A stretch of 37,285 nt of DNA, taken from Rhodovibrio sodomensis (GTDB lineage: Bacteria; Pseudomonadota; Alphaproteobacteria; Kiloniellales; Rhodovibrionaceae). The notes under the pieces are model-generated. The model was not told where the DNA came from, searched no databases, and worked only from the letters and a program-made list of their open reading frames with translations. The stretch covers positions 1 to 37,285 of the forward strand of contig NZ_NRRL01000043.1 of NCBI RefSeq assembly GCF_016583645.1, in the 5' to 3' direction. The translations under genes were made by a program, and so were the position numbers. Of the stretch, positions 1 to 7,612 are shown one piece after another (within the stretch, counting starts at the first letter, position 1; each line of letters starts with the position of its first letter).

Positions 1-125
1 TCGCGTTCGCACAGTAGGACCGCAGCAAGCAGGGCGAGATTGCGTCGCTGCGTCACGCGCTGCTGCGGCAAACGCGCCGCAAGATCCGCCTCGACCGCCG
101 CCGCTACCGTCTCCAACCCGCCCAT
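1..125 (-). CDS. Partial IS4-like transposase, N-terminus only
   Basis: An open frame starts at the ATG complement at 123-125 and runs off the left edge after 41 codons. The peptide begins MGGLETVAAAVEADLAARLP and continues with a QRRNLALLAAVLL-type segment. This looks like the N-terminus of IS4-type transposases, where a short helical region with a 'RxxLALLxAxLLxxRS' pattern precedes the DDE domain. The catalytic DDE residues lie outside the window, so neither integrity nor family can be confirmed. The family call rests on pattern memory only. The insertion sequence would end somewhere between 126 and about 250. Confidence 0.45.
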   Translation of the reverse strand, partial: MGGLETVAAAVEADLAARLPQQRVTQRRNLALLAAVLLCER

Positions 126-254
126 CGCAGCCCCCTGAATGAAACGCCAGAACGCTAAGAATCACGTTTTGTTCGTACACACAAGAGAAACTGACCCATG
201 TTAAGGTCGCCTATCCGGTACGAAGCGGGAACAGCCGTGCGCGGACCGGGCGCC

Positions 255-306
255 TAGAGCAAAATCGATGAAGGGCCAGTAGACCTTCATCGTGAATTTT
301 GCTCTA
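255..306. repeat. Imperfect inverted repeat, 20-bp arms
   Basis: The left arm (255-274, beginning tagagcaaaatc) and right arm (284-306, ending gattttgctcta-like) are complementary apart from a 3-nt insertion in the right arm, with a 9-nt loop. It lies between the partial transposase and the 3' end of the minus-strand gene ending at 360. It could be a terminator for that gene, a MITE, or part of an insertion sequence end. The arms are AT-richer than the neighbouring genes, which argues for a mobile origin. Confidence 0.5.
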
Positions 307-359
307 ACTGCTTGAAGAGAGAGCAAGATTCAGCTGAAAGGTTGTTTCAGCCTCTTGCC

Positions 360-857
360 CTAGATCCGGCCGGAGCGGATCTTTTCGACGGCGTTGACCG
401 TGAGGCCGATCAGCGCCAGCGCGGTCACGTCGGGCAGCAGCGAGGTGTTCAGGTAGGCGGTGTCGACCGCCCACACCAGCGCCCGGTCGAGCCCGCCGGT
501 GAGCGCGCCCAGCCGGCCCAGGATCAGCAGCAGCAGGTGCTTGGCGACCGCGAAGAGGGCGAAGCCGGCGGCGATCTTCTCGGCCTGGCTCTTCAGCGCG
601 CCGTCCTGCTCGGGCAGGCGCGGGGCGACCAGCGCACGATAGGCGATCGCCGCGGCCAGCGTATGCGCGAGAAGGAACGCGAGCCCCTGCATGTACAGGC
701 CGAAGCCGGCCAGGCTGACCGCCAGCATCAGCGCGAAGGCGATCACCACCTGTCCGGCGACGAACGCGGCGGTCGGCGCCTTGCCGGCGTCGTCGGCGGC
801 GCGGGTGTCGGTGAACCAGGTTTGTTGGTCGCTCGCGGTCTGGGTACGGGATGCCAT
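360..857 (-). CDS. Small integral membrane protein, unknown function
   Basis: About 165 residues. The start at 857 (MASRTQTASDQQ) is preferred over an upstream ATG at 887 because a GGAGGC Shine-Dalgarno (865-870) sits 7 nt before it. The N-terminus is polar and is followed by three or four hydrophobic stretches: an AAFVAGQVVIAFALML region, a GLAFLLAHTLAAAIAYRAL region, an AAGFALFAVAKHLLLLIL region and a weaker LLPDVTALALIGLTVNAV region. No catalytic motif is visible and I do not recognise a family. It is probably an inner-membrane protein. The next minus-strand gene (959-1690) lies upstream with a gap of about 100 bp, so the two could be co-transcribed. Confidence 0.75.
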   Translation of the reverse strand: MASRTQTASDQQTWFTDTRAADDAGKAPTAAFVAGQVVIAFALMLAVSLAGFGLYMQGLAFLLAHTLAAAIAYRALVAPRLPEQDGALKSQAEKIAAGFALFAVAKHLLLLILGRLGALTGGLDRALVWAVDTAYLNTSLLPDVTALALIGLTVNAVEKIRSGRI

Positions 858-958
858 GACGTACGCCTCCCGGCTGTGCGTGGTCATGCTCGCCGAGGTG
901 GGGATTGGCCGGGCTGGCTGTAAAGGGGCAAGCCCGCCGGCCCGGCCCCGGGGTCCGC

Positions 959-1690
959 TCAGGGGTAGGTGCAGCGTTCCCAGGTCACCTGCGCGAAGGC
1001 CCGGTTATTGCCCTCGGTGATGGTGAAGCGGTGCTCCTGGTCGCCGATCACCACCGAATGGTTGAGCGGCAGCTCGCCCTCGACCTGCTGGTTGTCGCCG
1101 CCGACCCGGTAGAAGGTGGCGGTCAGCGGCTCGGCCGGATCGTACCAAGCTTCCGGCTGACCCTGCGCGTTGGTCGCGGACGGCCCGCTCGCGGTTACGG
1201 TCACCTGGCCGTTGGCGAACGACACCGAACTGCTGGCCCCGGTCGAGAGCGGGGTTTGGACGATGAAGCGCTTGGTCTGCGGGCCGCCGGTGCACTCGCG
1301 CTGTTCGCTCGCCTTGCGGATCACGAACGCCAGGCGGTCGGCCGGCATGCCGGCGTCGAGCCGCTCGCGCACCAGCTGCAGCAGCTCCGCGGGCGCGCCC
1401 TCCGGGACTTCTTCCTCATAGCGCTGCCGCCACCGGGCGAGCTTTTCCTGCGTCGCCTCCAGCTCGTTACGCAGCGCGCGCTTCTCCTCGCCCGCCTGCC
1501 GCAGCTGGTTTTCCAGGGTGACCACGCGGTCTTCCAGCCGCTCGACCTCGATCCGGGCGAGCTGGCGGGCGGTCTCGTAGGCGAAATAGAACGCCGCCCC
1601 CAGGGCTGCGAGGATCAGCAGCCACTTGATCATCGACCAGCGCCGTTGGCGCTTGCGGCGCATCCGGGTTTCTTGAAGACCGAGGCTCAT
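959..1690 (-). CDS. Membrane-anchored coiled-coil protein, unknown function
   Basis: About 243 residues from the ATG at 1690 (MSLGLQET). Later in-frame ATGs at 1663 and 1633 are also possible, and none has a good Shine-Dalgarno. A basic RRKRQRR stretch is followed by one transmembrane helix (WLLILAALGAAFYFAYE), then a long charged coiled coil rich in E, R, L and Q (about residues 50-95). A C-terminal domain of about 130 residues, probably beta-rich, follows (SSVSFANGQVTVTAS, HRFTITEGNNRAFAQVTW) with two cysteines. The topology suggests a single-pass protein with a periplasmic C-terminal domain. No family recognised. Confidence 0.75.
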   Translation of the reverse strand: MSLGLQETRMRRKRQRRWSMIKWLLILAALGAAFYFAYETARQLARIEVERLEDRVVTLENQLRQAGEEKRALRNELEATQEKLARWRQRYEEEVPEGAPAELLQLVRERLDAGMPADRLAFVIRKASEQRECTGGPQTKRFIVQTPLSTGASSSVSFANGQVTVTASGPSATNAQGQPEAWYDPAEPLTATFYRVGGDNQQVEGELPLNHSVVIGDQEHRFTITEGNNRAFAQVTWERCTYP

Positions 1691-1867
1691 CGCGCGAACG
1701 AATATCCGTGGGCCAGCGTGTGGACAAGGGCGGTCACGAGATTGCCCCGGGAATTTTGGGCCCCGCAATTGGCGCGCCCGCGGCCGCGCGCGCGCCGGCC
1801 CAACGGTCGCGGCGCCGCGCGGCCCCGGCGTGCGCGCGTCGCAGCGGCGATGGGCGCGGATAAGGAC

Positions 1868-1944
1868 TGGTGGACCCGGCAGGATTCGAACCTGCGACCT
1901 TCGGCTCCGGAGGCCGACGCTCTATCCAGCTGAGCTACGGGTCC
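1868..1944 (-). tRNA. tRNA-Arg (anticodon CCG)
   Basis: The reverse complement folds into a complete cloverleaf: acceptor GGACCCG/CGGGTCC, D arm GCTC/GAGC, anticodon stem TCGGC/GCCGA with loop CTCCGGA (anticodon CCG, reading CGG), T arm GCAGG-TTCGAAT-CCTGC, discriminator A and an encoded CCA (1868-1870). The 5' half (1904-1944) belongs to the 55-bp repeat that is duplicated at 21696-21750, so this gene is a hybrid at the left end of an integrated element. The 3' half is chromosomal and the 5' half plus promoter probably came with the element. Confidence 0.97.
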
Positions 1945-1958
1945 TGCGTCGCAACGCG
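1904..1958. repeat. Left attachment-site repeat (attL), 55 bp
   Basis: A 55-bp stretch identical, in the same orientation, to 21696-21750. It covers the tRNA-Arg anticodon loop, the 5' half of the tRNA and 14 bp upstream. Identity stops abruptly inside the 3' strand of the anticodon stem at 1903/21695. On the other side it fades into diverged homology (1959 to about 2025 against 21751 to about 21815). This fits a tyrosine-recombinase crossover in or near the anticodon loop. Confidence 0.85.
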
Positions 1959-1964
1959 CGCTGG

Positions 1965-1993
1965 ACTGTAAGACCTGTTGGTCATGGGGACAA
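1965..1993 (-). promoter_or_regulatory. tRNA-Arg promoter, island-side copy
   Basis: On the minus strand a -35 TTGTCC (1988-1993) and a -10 TACAGT (1965-1970) are separated by 17 nt and lie 20 nt upstream of the tRNA 5' end. The same arrangement, with base changes, exists at the right boundary (21757-21785). That conservation supports a real sigma70-type promoter. Confidence 0.6.
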
Positions 1994-2241
1994 CCGGGTT
2001 TCCGAGGCGATTCGTGATGCTGGAGTCTGCGGTTCTGCGGCTCCCCGTTTGTCTTTCGAGCGCGTGTTTGCAGTCCGTAGCCGGGTGGCTGTGGGCTTGG
2101 CCGATTTCTTCTCACTTTTATGCTCACTCTCCGCCATTCTTCAAGCGGCACGTCCGAGGCACAATGGGTTGCGGTGCGGCGCGGCCAGTCACACACATCA
2201 AGGCATGTAGACACCCAGAGCCAAGAGACGGCGGAGCAGCC

Positions 2242-2871
2242 ATGCCCGACCACTACCAGAAAATCGCCCGTCTGCGGATCGAACTCGCCGGAACCGACCC
2301 GCTCGTCTGGCGCCAGGTCGATGTCCCGCTCGACCTACGTCTACGCCGCGTCCATGAAGTGCTCCAGGCGCTCTTCGATTGGCACGGCTCCCACCTGCAT
2401 CAATTCGAGGCCTGTGGGCGCCTCTACGGGCTGCCAGAGGTCATGGGCAACGCGCAGGCAGGCATGCGGCTCTACAGCGACAAGAACGCCAAGCTCGGTA
2501 CGGTGCTGAGTCGCGGCGCCGACAGCTTCGTCTACACATACGATTTTGGCGACAACTGGGACCACCAGGTAGTCGTTGAGAAGGTCTTCGAGCCGGAACA
2601 TGGCATGGAGTATCCGGTGCTGGTCGATGGCGCGCGTCAGGCCCCGCCTGAGGACGTAGGCGGGCCACCGGGTTTCGCCGCGTTCTTAGCCGTCATGACG
2701 GACGACAGGCACCCTGACCATCAGGAACTTATCGAGTGGTACGGTGGACGCTTTGACGCCAAAGACATGCAGCTCGAAAAGGTGGAGGCGATGCTGGCGA
2801 GGATCAGGCGAAGCCGACGCAATGGGTCGGCAAAGGGCAGCCGGATGACGACGGACAAGGTCTGGCAGTAG
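2242..2871 (+). CDS. pRiA4b ORF-3 family protein, copy 1
   Basis: A 209-residue protein. The ATG at 2242 is chosen because GGAG lies at 2233-2236; longer frames upstream carry unlike sequence. The family signature (plasmid pRiA4b ORF-3-like, PF07929) is clear: an N-terminal LRIELAGTDPLVWRQVDVP strand, then an LQALFDWHGSHLHQF helix, a central YTYDFGDNWDHQVVVEKV motif, and PPEDVGGPPGFAAFL. These single-domain proteins are common on plasmids and islands and their biochemical role is not established. It is the first gene inside the island, between the tRNA and the integrase. A second family member lies at 14632-15234, and the two are diverged rather than a recent duplication. Confidence 0.9.
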   Translation: MPDHYQKIARLRIELAGTDPLVWRQVDVPLDLRLRRVHEVLQALFDWHGSHLHQFEACGRLYGLPEVMGNAQAGMRLYSDKNAKLGTVLSRGADSFVYTYDFGDNWDHQVVVEKVFEPEHGMEYPVLVDGARQAPPEDVGGPPGFAAFLAVMTDDRHPDHQELIEWYGGRFDAKDMQLEKVEAMLARIRRSRRNGSAKGSRMTTDKVWQ

Positions 2872-2880
2872 GTCGGGTAA

Positions 2881-3096
2881 TCATGCGTTCTTGGACCCCC
2901 CGCGAGGCTCCGATACGAATCGCAGACGATCTCTCAGGACGCTCAGCGCCAGCGTTTTCTGGTCGGCGGTGTGCGGCTCAATGAGCCTGACGTGATAGTA
3001 GCCCTGGCTGTCAGCCTTGCCGCCCATCACGACCCACTTGCGGCGCCAGCCAGTCGTGTCGCGATAAACATCACCTTTCTGGGGTGGTTCGGTCAT
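2881..3096 (-). CDS. Small hypothetical protein, 71 aa
   Basis: The ATG at 3096 has a strong AGGAGG-type Shine-Dalgarno 6 nt upstream, which supports translation. The peptide (MTEPPQKGDVYRDTTGWRRK and on) has the look of a small beta-barrel. A GDVYRD...WVVM...YYHVRLIE pattern resembles KOW/SH3-like folds. There is no cysteine, membrane segment or catalytic motif. It converges with the pRiA4b ORF-3 gene, with 9 bp between the stops. No function is assigned. Confidence 0.7.
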   Translation of the reverse strand: MTEPPQKGDVYRDTTGWRRKWVVMGGKADSQGYYHVRLIEPHTADQKTLALSVLRDRLRFVSEPRGGSKNA

Positions 3097-3530
3097 GTCG
3101 GCCTCCTACAAGAAACAGGGCAAGTGAGGCCTGCATCGGTTTGTGTGTCGGATGGCGGATCGCCTGACGACATGGCGTCGGAAACCAGCTTCTCGACGGT
3201 TCTCGGTTTGAGGCGGGGACGGAGCCTTCGAACCCGGCGTGCGACGAGCCGGTGTCGCGAAAAGGTGTCCAGCTCTCGGTGGCGAGCGTACGCGAGGAAT
3301 TTCTTGATCGAGCTTGTCGGGTCCCGTCATTCGCGCGCAGGCACGTCTCCGGGGCTGCGCTGAGACCTTACAGCGCAATCAGCCAAGGCAGGAAGTTGCT
3401 GCGCCATGCACCTCTACCTATTGCAGTTTGACGGCAACCGCAGCCAAGAGAGTGCAGAAGCCCTCAAACTGCGCAGGCTCCCAGCGCCCGAAGCTGTTCA
3501 GTCAACCTCGTGCTTTTATCGGGTTAGGCA
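3097..3530. other. Gap without a supported gene
   Basis: Several overlapping open frames exist here, but none has a convincing ribosome-binding site, composition or family. A 9-bp perfect inverted repeat (3423-3431 and 3464-3472, gcagtttga/tcaaactgc) with a 32-nt loop is the only structure noticed. It may be gene debris. Confidence 0.4.
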
Positions 3531-3902
3531 CTAACTTCGCTTCTTGGCTTCCGCGATCCACTCACCGACGCGCGCCGCTGTCACCGGACGGGAGTTAAGC
3601 TTGCGGGCGACCTGCTGCGCGTCAGCAGCCGCGAGGTCGGCGAACGTCCTGATCCCCATGGCTCGTAGGCGCTTGTCCATGGTCGGGCCGATGCCCTTGA
3701 TTGCGGTCAGATCGTCCTCGGGGCTAGTGGTTGCTCTGGACGGTTCGGGAGCAGACTCCGCCGGCGCTGGCGGTGACTGGGTCGTTGCTGGCTCCGTGCG
3801 CTTCTTGGGCTCGGTGTTGCCCTGCTCGTTCTGATGTTTCTGGTCGCTCGGCACCCACCAGAAAACCAGCCGGCACCATTGCCTCACGAATTCGCCGAAC
3901 AT
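3531..3902 (-). CDS. Helix-hairpin-helix domain protein
   Basis: A 123-residue protein. The start at 3902 (MFGEFVRQWCRLVFWWVP) is favoured by a GAGG 5-6 nt upstream; a longer frame to 3953 is possible. A short hydrophobic N-terminus is followed by a low-complexity acidic/proline/threonine linker (about residues 20-60). The C-terminal domain starts with DDLTAIKGIGPTMDKRLRAM and continues IRTFADLAAADAQQVARKL. The KGIGPTMDKRL segment is a textbook helix-hairpin-helix of the type that binds DNA backbone non-specifically. It may accompany recombination or replication of the element. The substrate is unknown. Confidence 0.8.
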   Translation of the reverse strand: MFGEFVRQWCRLVFWWVPSDQKHQNEQGNTEPKKRTEPATTQSPPAPAESAPEPSRATTSPEDDLTAIKGIGPTMDKRLRAMGIRTFADLAAADAQQVARKLNSRPVTAARVGEWIAEAKKRS

Positions 3903-4050
3903 TGCGTCCTCGCTGAACCTGTGTTGCCCATCGTACCGATTCAGACGGTTCAACGGTAGCGGGTCTACAACCAGTCGCCGCCTTGGATCGGACCTTGGCC
4001 CCGTTGTGCCGGCGTCCTACGCGATAGCCTTCAGGGACAAGGAGGCGCGC

Positions 4051-5055
4051 GTGGCGACGATCAGGAAGCTCAGGGGCAAGTGGCAGGCGCAGGTCAGGCG
4101 GAAGGGCGCGGCCCCGCAGGCAAAGAGCTTCACGACGAAGCAGGAAGCCGAGCGCTGGGCGCGGTCGCTCGAAGCCGAGTACGAGCGCAACGGCGGGCTG
4201 CCGGACTACCGCACCGCCGAACAGACCACGGTCGCTGAGCTGCTGACCCGCTACCGGGAGGAGATCACGCCGACGAAGGGTGGGGCCGACAAGGAGGCCG
4301 TCCGCATCCGCGTGATCCTGCGCCACCCGATCCGGCACGTCTCGCTGCGCCGGTTGTCGAGCAAGGACGTTGCCGGCTACCGCGACGAACGGCTGAAGGC
4401 GGTCGGCCCGCAGACGGTGATCCACGAGCTGAAGACTCTCTCCCACGCCATCGAGATCGCGCGGAAGGAGTGGGGCGTCGTGATGGCCGAAAACCCCTGT
4501 CGGCTCGTTCGACGCCCCAAGCTACCGCAAGGGCGTGACCGACGGCTTCGGGATGGCGAGCGTGAGCGGCTGTTGGCGGGGTGCAGCGCGTCACGGAACC
4601 GCGAGCTACACGATCTGGTCGTCATGGCGATGGAGACGGGCATGCGGCGCGGCGAGCTGCTGTCGCTGCGCTGGGAGCACGTCGATCTCGCAGCCGGGGT
4701 CGCGCACTTGCCGAAGACGAAGAACGGGCACAGCCGCGACGTGCCACTCACGCTGGTGGTTCGGGAACTGCTCGCCGTGAGGCGGGGTGAGAGCCCCGAT
4801 GGGCCGGTGTTCACGTCCAGCGAGAACGGCGTGCGGCTGGCTTGGGAGCGCGCGCGACGGCGTGCCGGGATCGAGGGGCTGCGTTTCCACGACCTGCGCC
4901 ACGAGGCCGTGTCGAGCTTCTTCGAGCGCGGACTCAACGTGGTCGAGGTCGCAACGATCTCCGGGCACCGGGAGCTGCGCATGCTCCAGCGATACACCCA
5001 CCTGAAGGCTGTCGATCTGCTGGGGAAGCTGGAACCGGCGATGGACGTGTCGTAG
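4051..5055 (+). CDS. int: Tyrosine recombinase (integrase) of the island
   Basis: A 334-residue phage-type integrase. The GTG at 4051 is chosen because AAGGAGG (4039-4045) sits 5 nt upstream. A basic N-terminal arm-binding region (TIRKLRGKWQAQVRRKG) is followed by a SAM-like core-binding domain (about 55-155) and the catalytic domain (about 165-330). The active site is complete: R199 in TGMRRGELLSLRW, a lysine in PKTKNGHSRD, H280 and R283 in HDLRH, H306 in SGHREL, and nucleophile Y315 in MLQRYTHL. It should cut within the 55-bp tRNA-Arg repeat and integrate or excise the island. It lies 2.1 kb from the tRNA and reads away from it. No separate excisionase was recognised. Confidence 0.95.
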   Translation: MATIRKLRGKWQAQVRRKGAAPQAKSFTTKQEAERWARSLEAEYERNGGLPDYRTAEQTTVAELLTRYREEITPTKGGADKEAVRIRVILRHPIRHVSLRRLSSKDVAGYRDERLKAVGPQTVIHELKTLSHAIEIARKEWGVVMAENPCRLVRRPKLPQGRDRRLRDGERERLLAGCSASRNRELHDLVVMAMETGMRRGELLSLRWEHVDLAAGVAHLPKTKNGHSRDVPLTLVVRELLAVRRGESPDGPVFTSSENGVRLAWERARRRAGIEGLRFHDLRHEAVSSFFERGLNVVEVATISGHRELRMLQRYTHLKAVDLLGKLEPAMDVS

Positions 5056-5152
5056 GAAGCGCTGCGGCGGGCGCTGAGCGGGTATAGACACTTCTGTGCG
5101 CTCTCGGGCTGCGCCCGCACCGGCGAAGCACTCAGGCGACCGTTGAATCGTT

Positions 5153-5196
5153 AGGCCCAAGCCGCGTACCCGATAAGAAGTCCGCGACTTGGGCCT
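5153..5196. terminator. Hairpin between convergent genes
   Basis: Two 14-nt arms (5153-5166 beginning aggcccaag, 5183-5196 ending cttgggcct) pair with one mismatch around a 16-nt loop. The hairpin lies between the integrase stop (5055) and the convergent minus-strand gene stop (5207). It probably works as a bidirectional terminator, although there is no strong T-run. Confidence 0.5.
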
Positions 5197-5206
5197 CTCC
5201 GTTGCG

Positions 5207-5839
5207 TCACGCAGCAGCGAGCGCGAGATACGCCCGCCGAAGCACGGTGTCGCGCTGGTCACGGAACTTCTTGCGGATGGTCGGAAGCGTTGCCGTTAAG
5301 GCGTCAAGAAGCGCGTCTGCCGGATCGGACCACTCGACCGGCAAGTGAGCGACGGCGCGGTCCCGGTCGGTCTGCGGCTGATCGACCGGCACGCGGTCCC
5401 TAATGTAGAAGTCGGCGATCTTGTCCCATTCGCAGGCAAGGTCCCATGAAAACTTATCAATCGGGTTGAAGTCACGGACGTTGTTGCGCCCCTTCTTCCG
5501 GAGCCGAATTTCGTCCTCAAAGCCCTCTAAGATTGTGCGATAGAGCTGACGCCTGAGCACATCGCGTTCCATGCGAACGCTACATTCCGAGATACCGGGC
5601 TCGTAAGCGTTTCCGTCGTCGAGCCCGTCCATCATTTCATCGATCCAACGCGACGCGGGATCGCTCGGCAACTTGCCCTGAGGCTTACGCTTGGTTGCCG
5701 TGGGCGAGACCGGCATCCATGCCGGGATGCGCCTTTCGTCCGGCGTGCATGCAATTTCGGTGAAGTTCCACCAGGTGGCGCCGTCAAGGTTCAACTTGGC
5801 GATGCGCGTCAGAAAGGCGGCGGTGTCGGCCTGGGCCAC
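5207..5839 (-). CDS. Hypothetical island protein, 210 aa
   Basis: The GTG start at 5839 (MAQADTAAFLTRIAKLN) has GGAG about 10 nt upstream. The protein is soluble, charged and helical (DEMMDGLDDGN, RKKGRNNVRDFNPIDK, LPTIRKKFRDQRD), with three tryptophans in the N-terminal half. No motif or family is recognised. It is divergent from the ribbon-helix-helix-like gene at 5924, with 84 bp between them that contain an interrupted palindrome. The two are probably co-regulated. Confidence 0.7.
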   Translation of the reverse strand: MAQADTAAFLTRIAKLNLDGATWWNFTEIACTPDERRIPAWMPVSPTATKRKPQGKLPSDPASRWIDEMMDGLDDGNAYEPGISECSVRMERDVLRRQLYRTILEGFEDEIRLRKKGRNNVRDFNPIDKFSWDLACEWDKIADFYIRDRVPVDQPQTDRDRAVAHLPVEWSDPADALLDALTATLPTIRKKFRDQRDTVLRRAYLALAAA

Positions 5840-5882
5840 GTCTTGTGCTCCAAAAAAGATGTTGCGCCGGGGATGACAAAGT

Positions 5883-5900
5883 GTGTATAGCGCTGCACAC
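5883..5900. promoter_or_regulatory. Interrupted palindrome, candidate operator
   Basis: GTGT-AT-AGCGCT-GC-ACAC is symmetric at seven of nine base pairs. It sits in the 84-bp gap between the divergent genes starting at 5839 (minus) and 5924 (plus). The adjacent plus-strand product has a ribbon-helix-helix-like N-terminus, so autoregulation is plausible but untested. Confidence 0.35.
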
Positions 5901-5923
5901 GCACAGCGTCAAGAAGGTATATC

Positions 5924-6469
5924 ATGCGAGGAACGATTAGTCTGGCCGACGAGAGGGCCAAGCAGCTCCGCCGGCTCGCCGCCCATCACGGCAAGCACAT
6001 CACCGAGTTGATCGAGGACTGGATCGCCGCTGAGTGGCGACAGCTCGGCTACGACCCCGTCCTACCGAACGGGTTCGGACTTTCACATCCGACATGCGAC
6101 ACCCCGAACGCCCCGCTGGGCATCGAGGTAGAGGGTCTTGGGTCGGTTGATCTCGAATACGAAGAAGCGCGCGAGATCGCGCTTGCTCTGATTGCTCTCG
6201 CCGATGGTGACCAAAGCGCTCCGACACGGATCGACGGCACCAAGCGCGGCGGTCACTTGGTCGAAGTGCGCCGACAGGGGAAGGGCATCAGCTACCTAGT
6301 CAACGGTCGCAAAAAGGGCCTGACATACGGGCTGGCGCGCGATCTAGGCTACGCGCTGGGTCAACGAGGCGACGCGTTTGAACCTCATGAACGAGGTCCG
6401 AAGAACGCAAAATTGGACGAACACACAAACGGTGAAAACGAACAGCCCCCCGAGTGGGGTAGTTGGTAG
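5924..6469 (+). CDS. Ribbon-helix-helix-like N-terminal protein, 181 aa
   Basis: The ATG at 5924 has AAGAAGG 7 nt upstream. The N-terminus (MRGTISLADERAKQLRRLAA, then HITELIEDWIAAEW) has the strand-helix-helix pattern of ribbon-helix-helix proteins. The middle (residues 60-120) is acidic with strands (LGIEVEGLGSVDLEYEEARE), and a second region (HLVEVRRQGKGISYLVNGRK) looks like a small beta domain. The tail is polar. It is followed 20 nt later by the 368-residue gene, so the two form an operon. It may be a DNA-binding regulator or an accessory protein of the replication/maintenance module. The family is not recognised. Confidence 0.7.
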   Translation: MRGTISLADERAKQLRRLAAHHGKHITELIEDWIAAEWRQLGYDPVLPNGFGLSHPTCDTPNAPLGIEVEGLGSVDLEYEEAREIALALIALADGDQSAPTRIDGTKRGGHLVEVRRQGKGISYLVNGRKKGLTYGLARDLGYALGQRGDAFEPHERGPKNAKLDEHTNGENEQPPEWGSW

Positions 6470-6489
6470 TGACTTCGAAGGCTTAAAAT

Positions 6490-7596
6490 ATGCAATATGA
6501 AGAATATGAAGATGGCTGCTCGCCTGAAGCCCCGAGTTTCATCAAGTTGACCCCTGACGGCAACCAACTGCTTATCTGGGAAGACCTACCTGGTGGAGAG
6601 CGCCGGCATGCCAAGTGGAGCTTGGATGACGCGTACATCATAGCCACCGAGGCTGGCTATCGCGTGGAAAATCTGGAAGCCCTCCGCTCGGTCACCGAAC
6701 GCGACCGAAGTCTCGAAGCCGACCTCACCACGATGAAGTGGTTCGATTACCGCTACCTCACGCCGGCGGCAGCAACCCGGCTTTTCGCCGCGACATACAC
6801 AGACTGTTATCGCCGGATTTGGCGTGAACAGTTCGATAAGGACGAAGCTGCGCTGAAGCGACCGCTTCGAAATGATGACCCGTTTCGTGTCGTCGGTCCC
6901 GAGCTTACGAACCTCTGGCGCGCGCGGCAGTGGGCCGACGGGCTGGCCTACCCATACGATTTCTTTATCCATACGACGTTTCAGTTCGCGCGGAAGCGAG
7001 GCTACAAGCGCCCGCCGCTCCCGAACCAGCTCTTCGGCGCAAAGATGATTCCGAAGTTGACCCCGGCGTTGGCGATGGCTTGGCGCAGGTCGATGGAGAG
7101 CCGGGCGCGCTATGGAACGTCAGCTAACTATCGAAACGAGAACTACTGCGGCGATCCGGCCCAAGACGCTCATCACGCGCACATATTGAATCTCTTGCGG
7201 GCCAAGGGGCCGAGGCCGCTGGACATTCGCCGGTTCGTGTTCGACGAACGGCTACTTCCCGAGCAGCGTGCGGTCGCCGAGTTTGGCCGAGAGTTGGTGG
7301 AACGTGGGCGTGCGCAGGTGCCGACGCTTGAGGAACCCCCGGTGTATCGCAAGATCAAGGCGACTGCGCTAAAGCCAGGCTGCTACGGTCTGCCGGGTGC
7401 AGATCAGGGTGATTGGCCTTGCACTGCCTGTCGGTTCCGGGTCGCATGTAGGCGCAGCGCTGATCTCGTCAGCCAGACTGCGGCTGAGGTCTGGGGTACC
7501 GACGATCCAAGAGCCGCTGACCATCGCGCCAAGGCTGCCGCGCGAAAGCGTAAGGAGCGCGCCAGGAAGCGCGCCTCCGCAGCAGCAACTCGGTGA
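6490..7596 (+). CDS. Unknown island protein with C-terminal four-Cys motif, 368 aa
   Basis: The ATG at 6490 has GAAGG about 8 nt upstream and the gene is the second of an operon. The protein is soluble and rich in W, Y and R (WFDYRYLTPAAATRLF, GYKRPPLPNQLFGAKM). Near the C-terminus, CYGLPGADQGDWPCTACRF followed by RVAC gives the spacing C-x13-C-x2-C-x5-C, so four cysteines could bind zinc or an iron-sulphur cluster. A C-x2-C-x5-C tail is known from Cas4/AddB-type nucleases, but no upstream nuclease motif was identified. A very basic tail (KAAARKRKERARKRAS) suggests nucleic-acid binding. It lies directly upstream of five 13-bp repeats and an AT-rich stretch, the arrangement expected of a replication initiator, but this function is an inference. 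Confidence 0.75.
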   Translation: MQYEEYEDGCSPEAPSFIKLTPDGNQLLIWEDLPGGERRHAKWSLDDAYIIATEAGYRVENLEALRSVTERDRSLEADLTTMKWFDYRYLTPAAATRLFAATYTDCYRRIWREQFDKDEAALKRPLRNDDPFRVVGPELTNLWRARQWADGLAYPYDFFIHTTFQFARKRGYKRPPLPNQLFGAKMIPKLTPALAMAWRRSMESRARYGTSANYRNENYCGDPAQDAHHAHILNLLRAKGPRPLDIRRFVFDERLLPEQRAVAEFGRELVERGRAQVPTLEEPPVYRKIKATALKPGCYGLPGADQGDWPCTACRFRVACRRSADLVSQTAAEVWGTDDPRAADHRAKAAARKRKERARKRASAAATR

Positions 7597-7612
7597 CGCT
7601 CCGACGACGCTT

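Noticed and set aside
3106..3378. Minus-strand 90-aa frame
   Set aside because: Arg/Pro-rich composition, no ribosome-binding site and no family match; probably chance in GC-rich DNA.
6490..7596. Cas4-like nuclease
   Set aside because: Only the C-x2-C-x5-C tail fits; no RecB-type nuclease motifs were found upstream.
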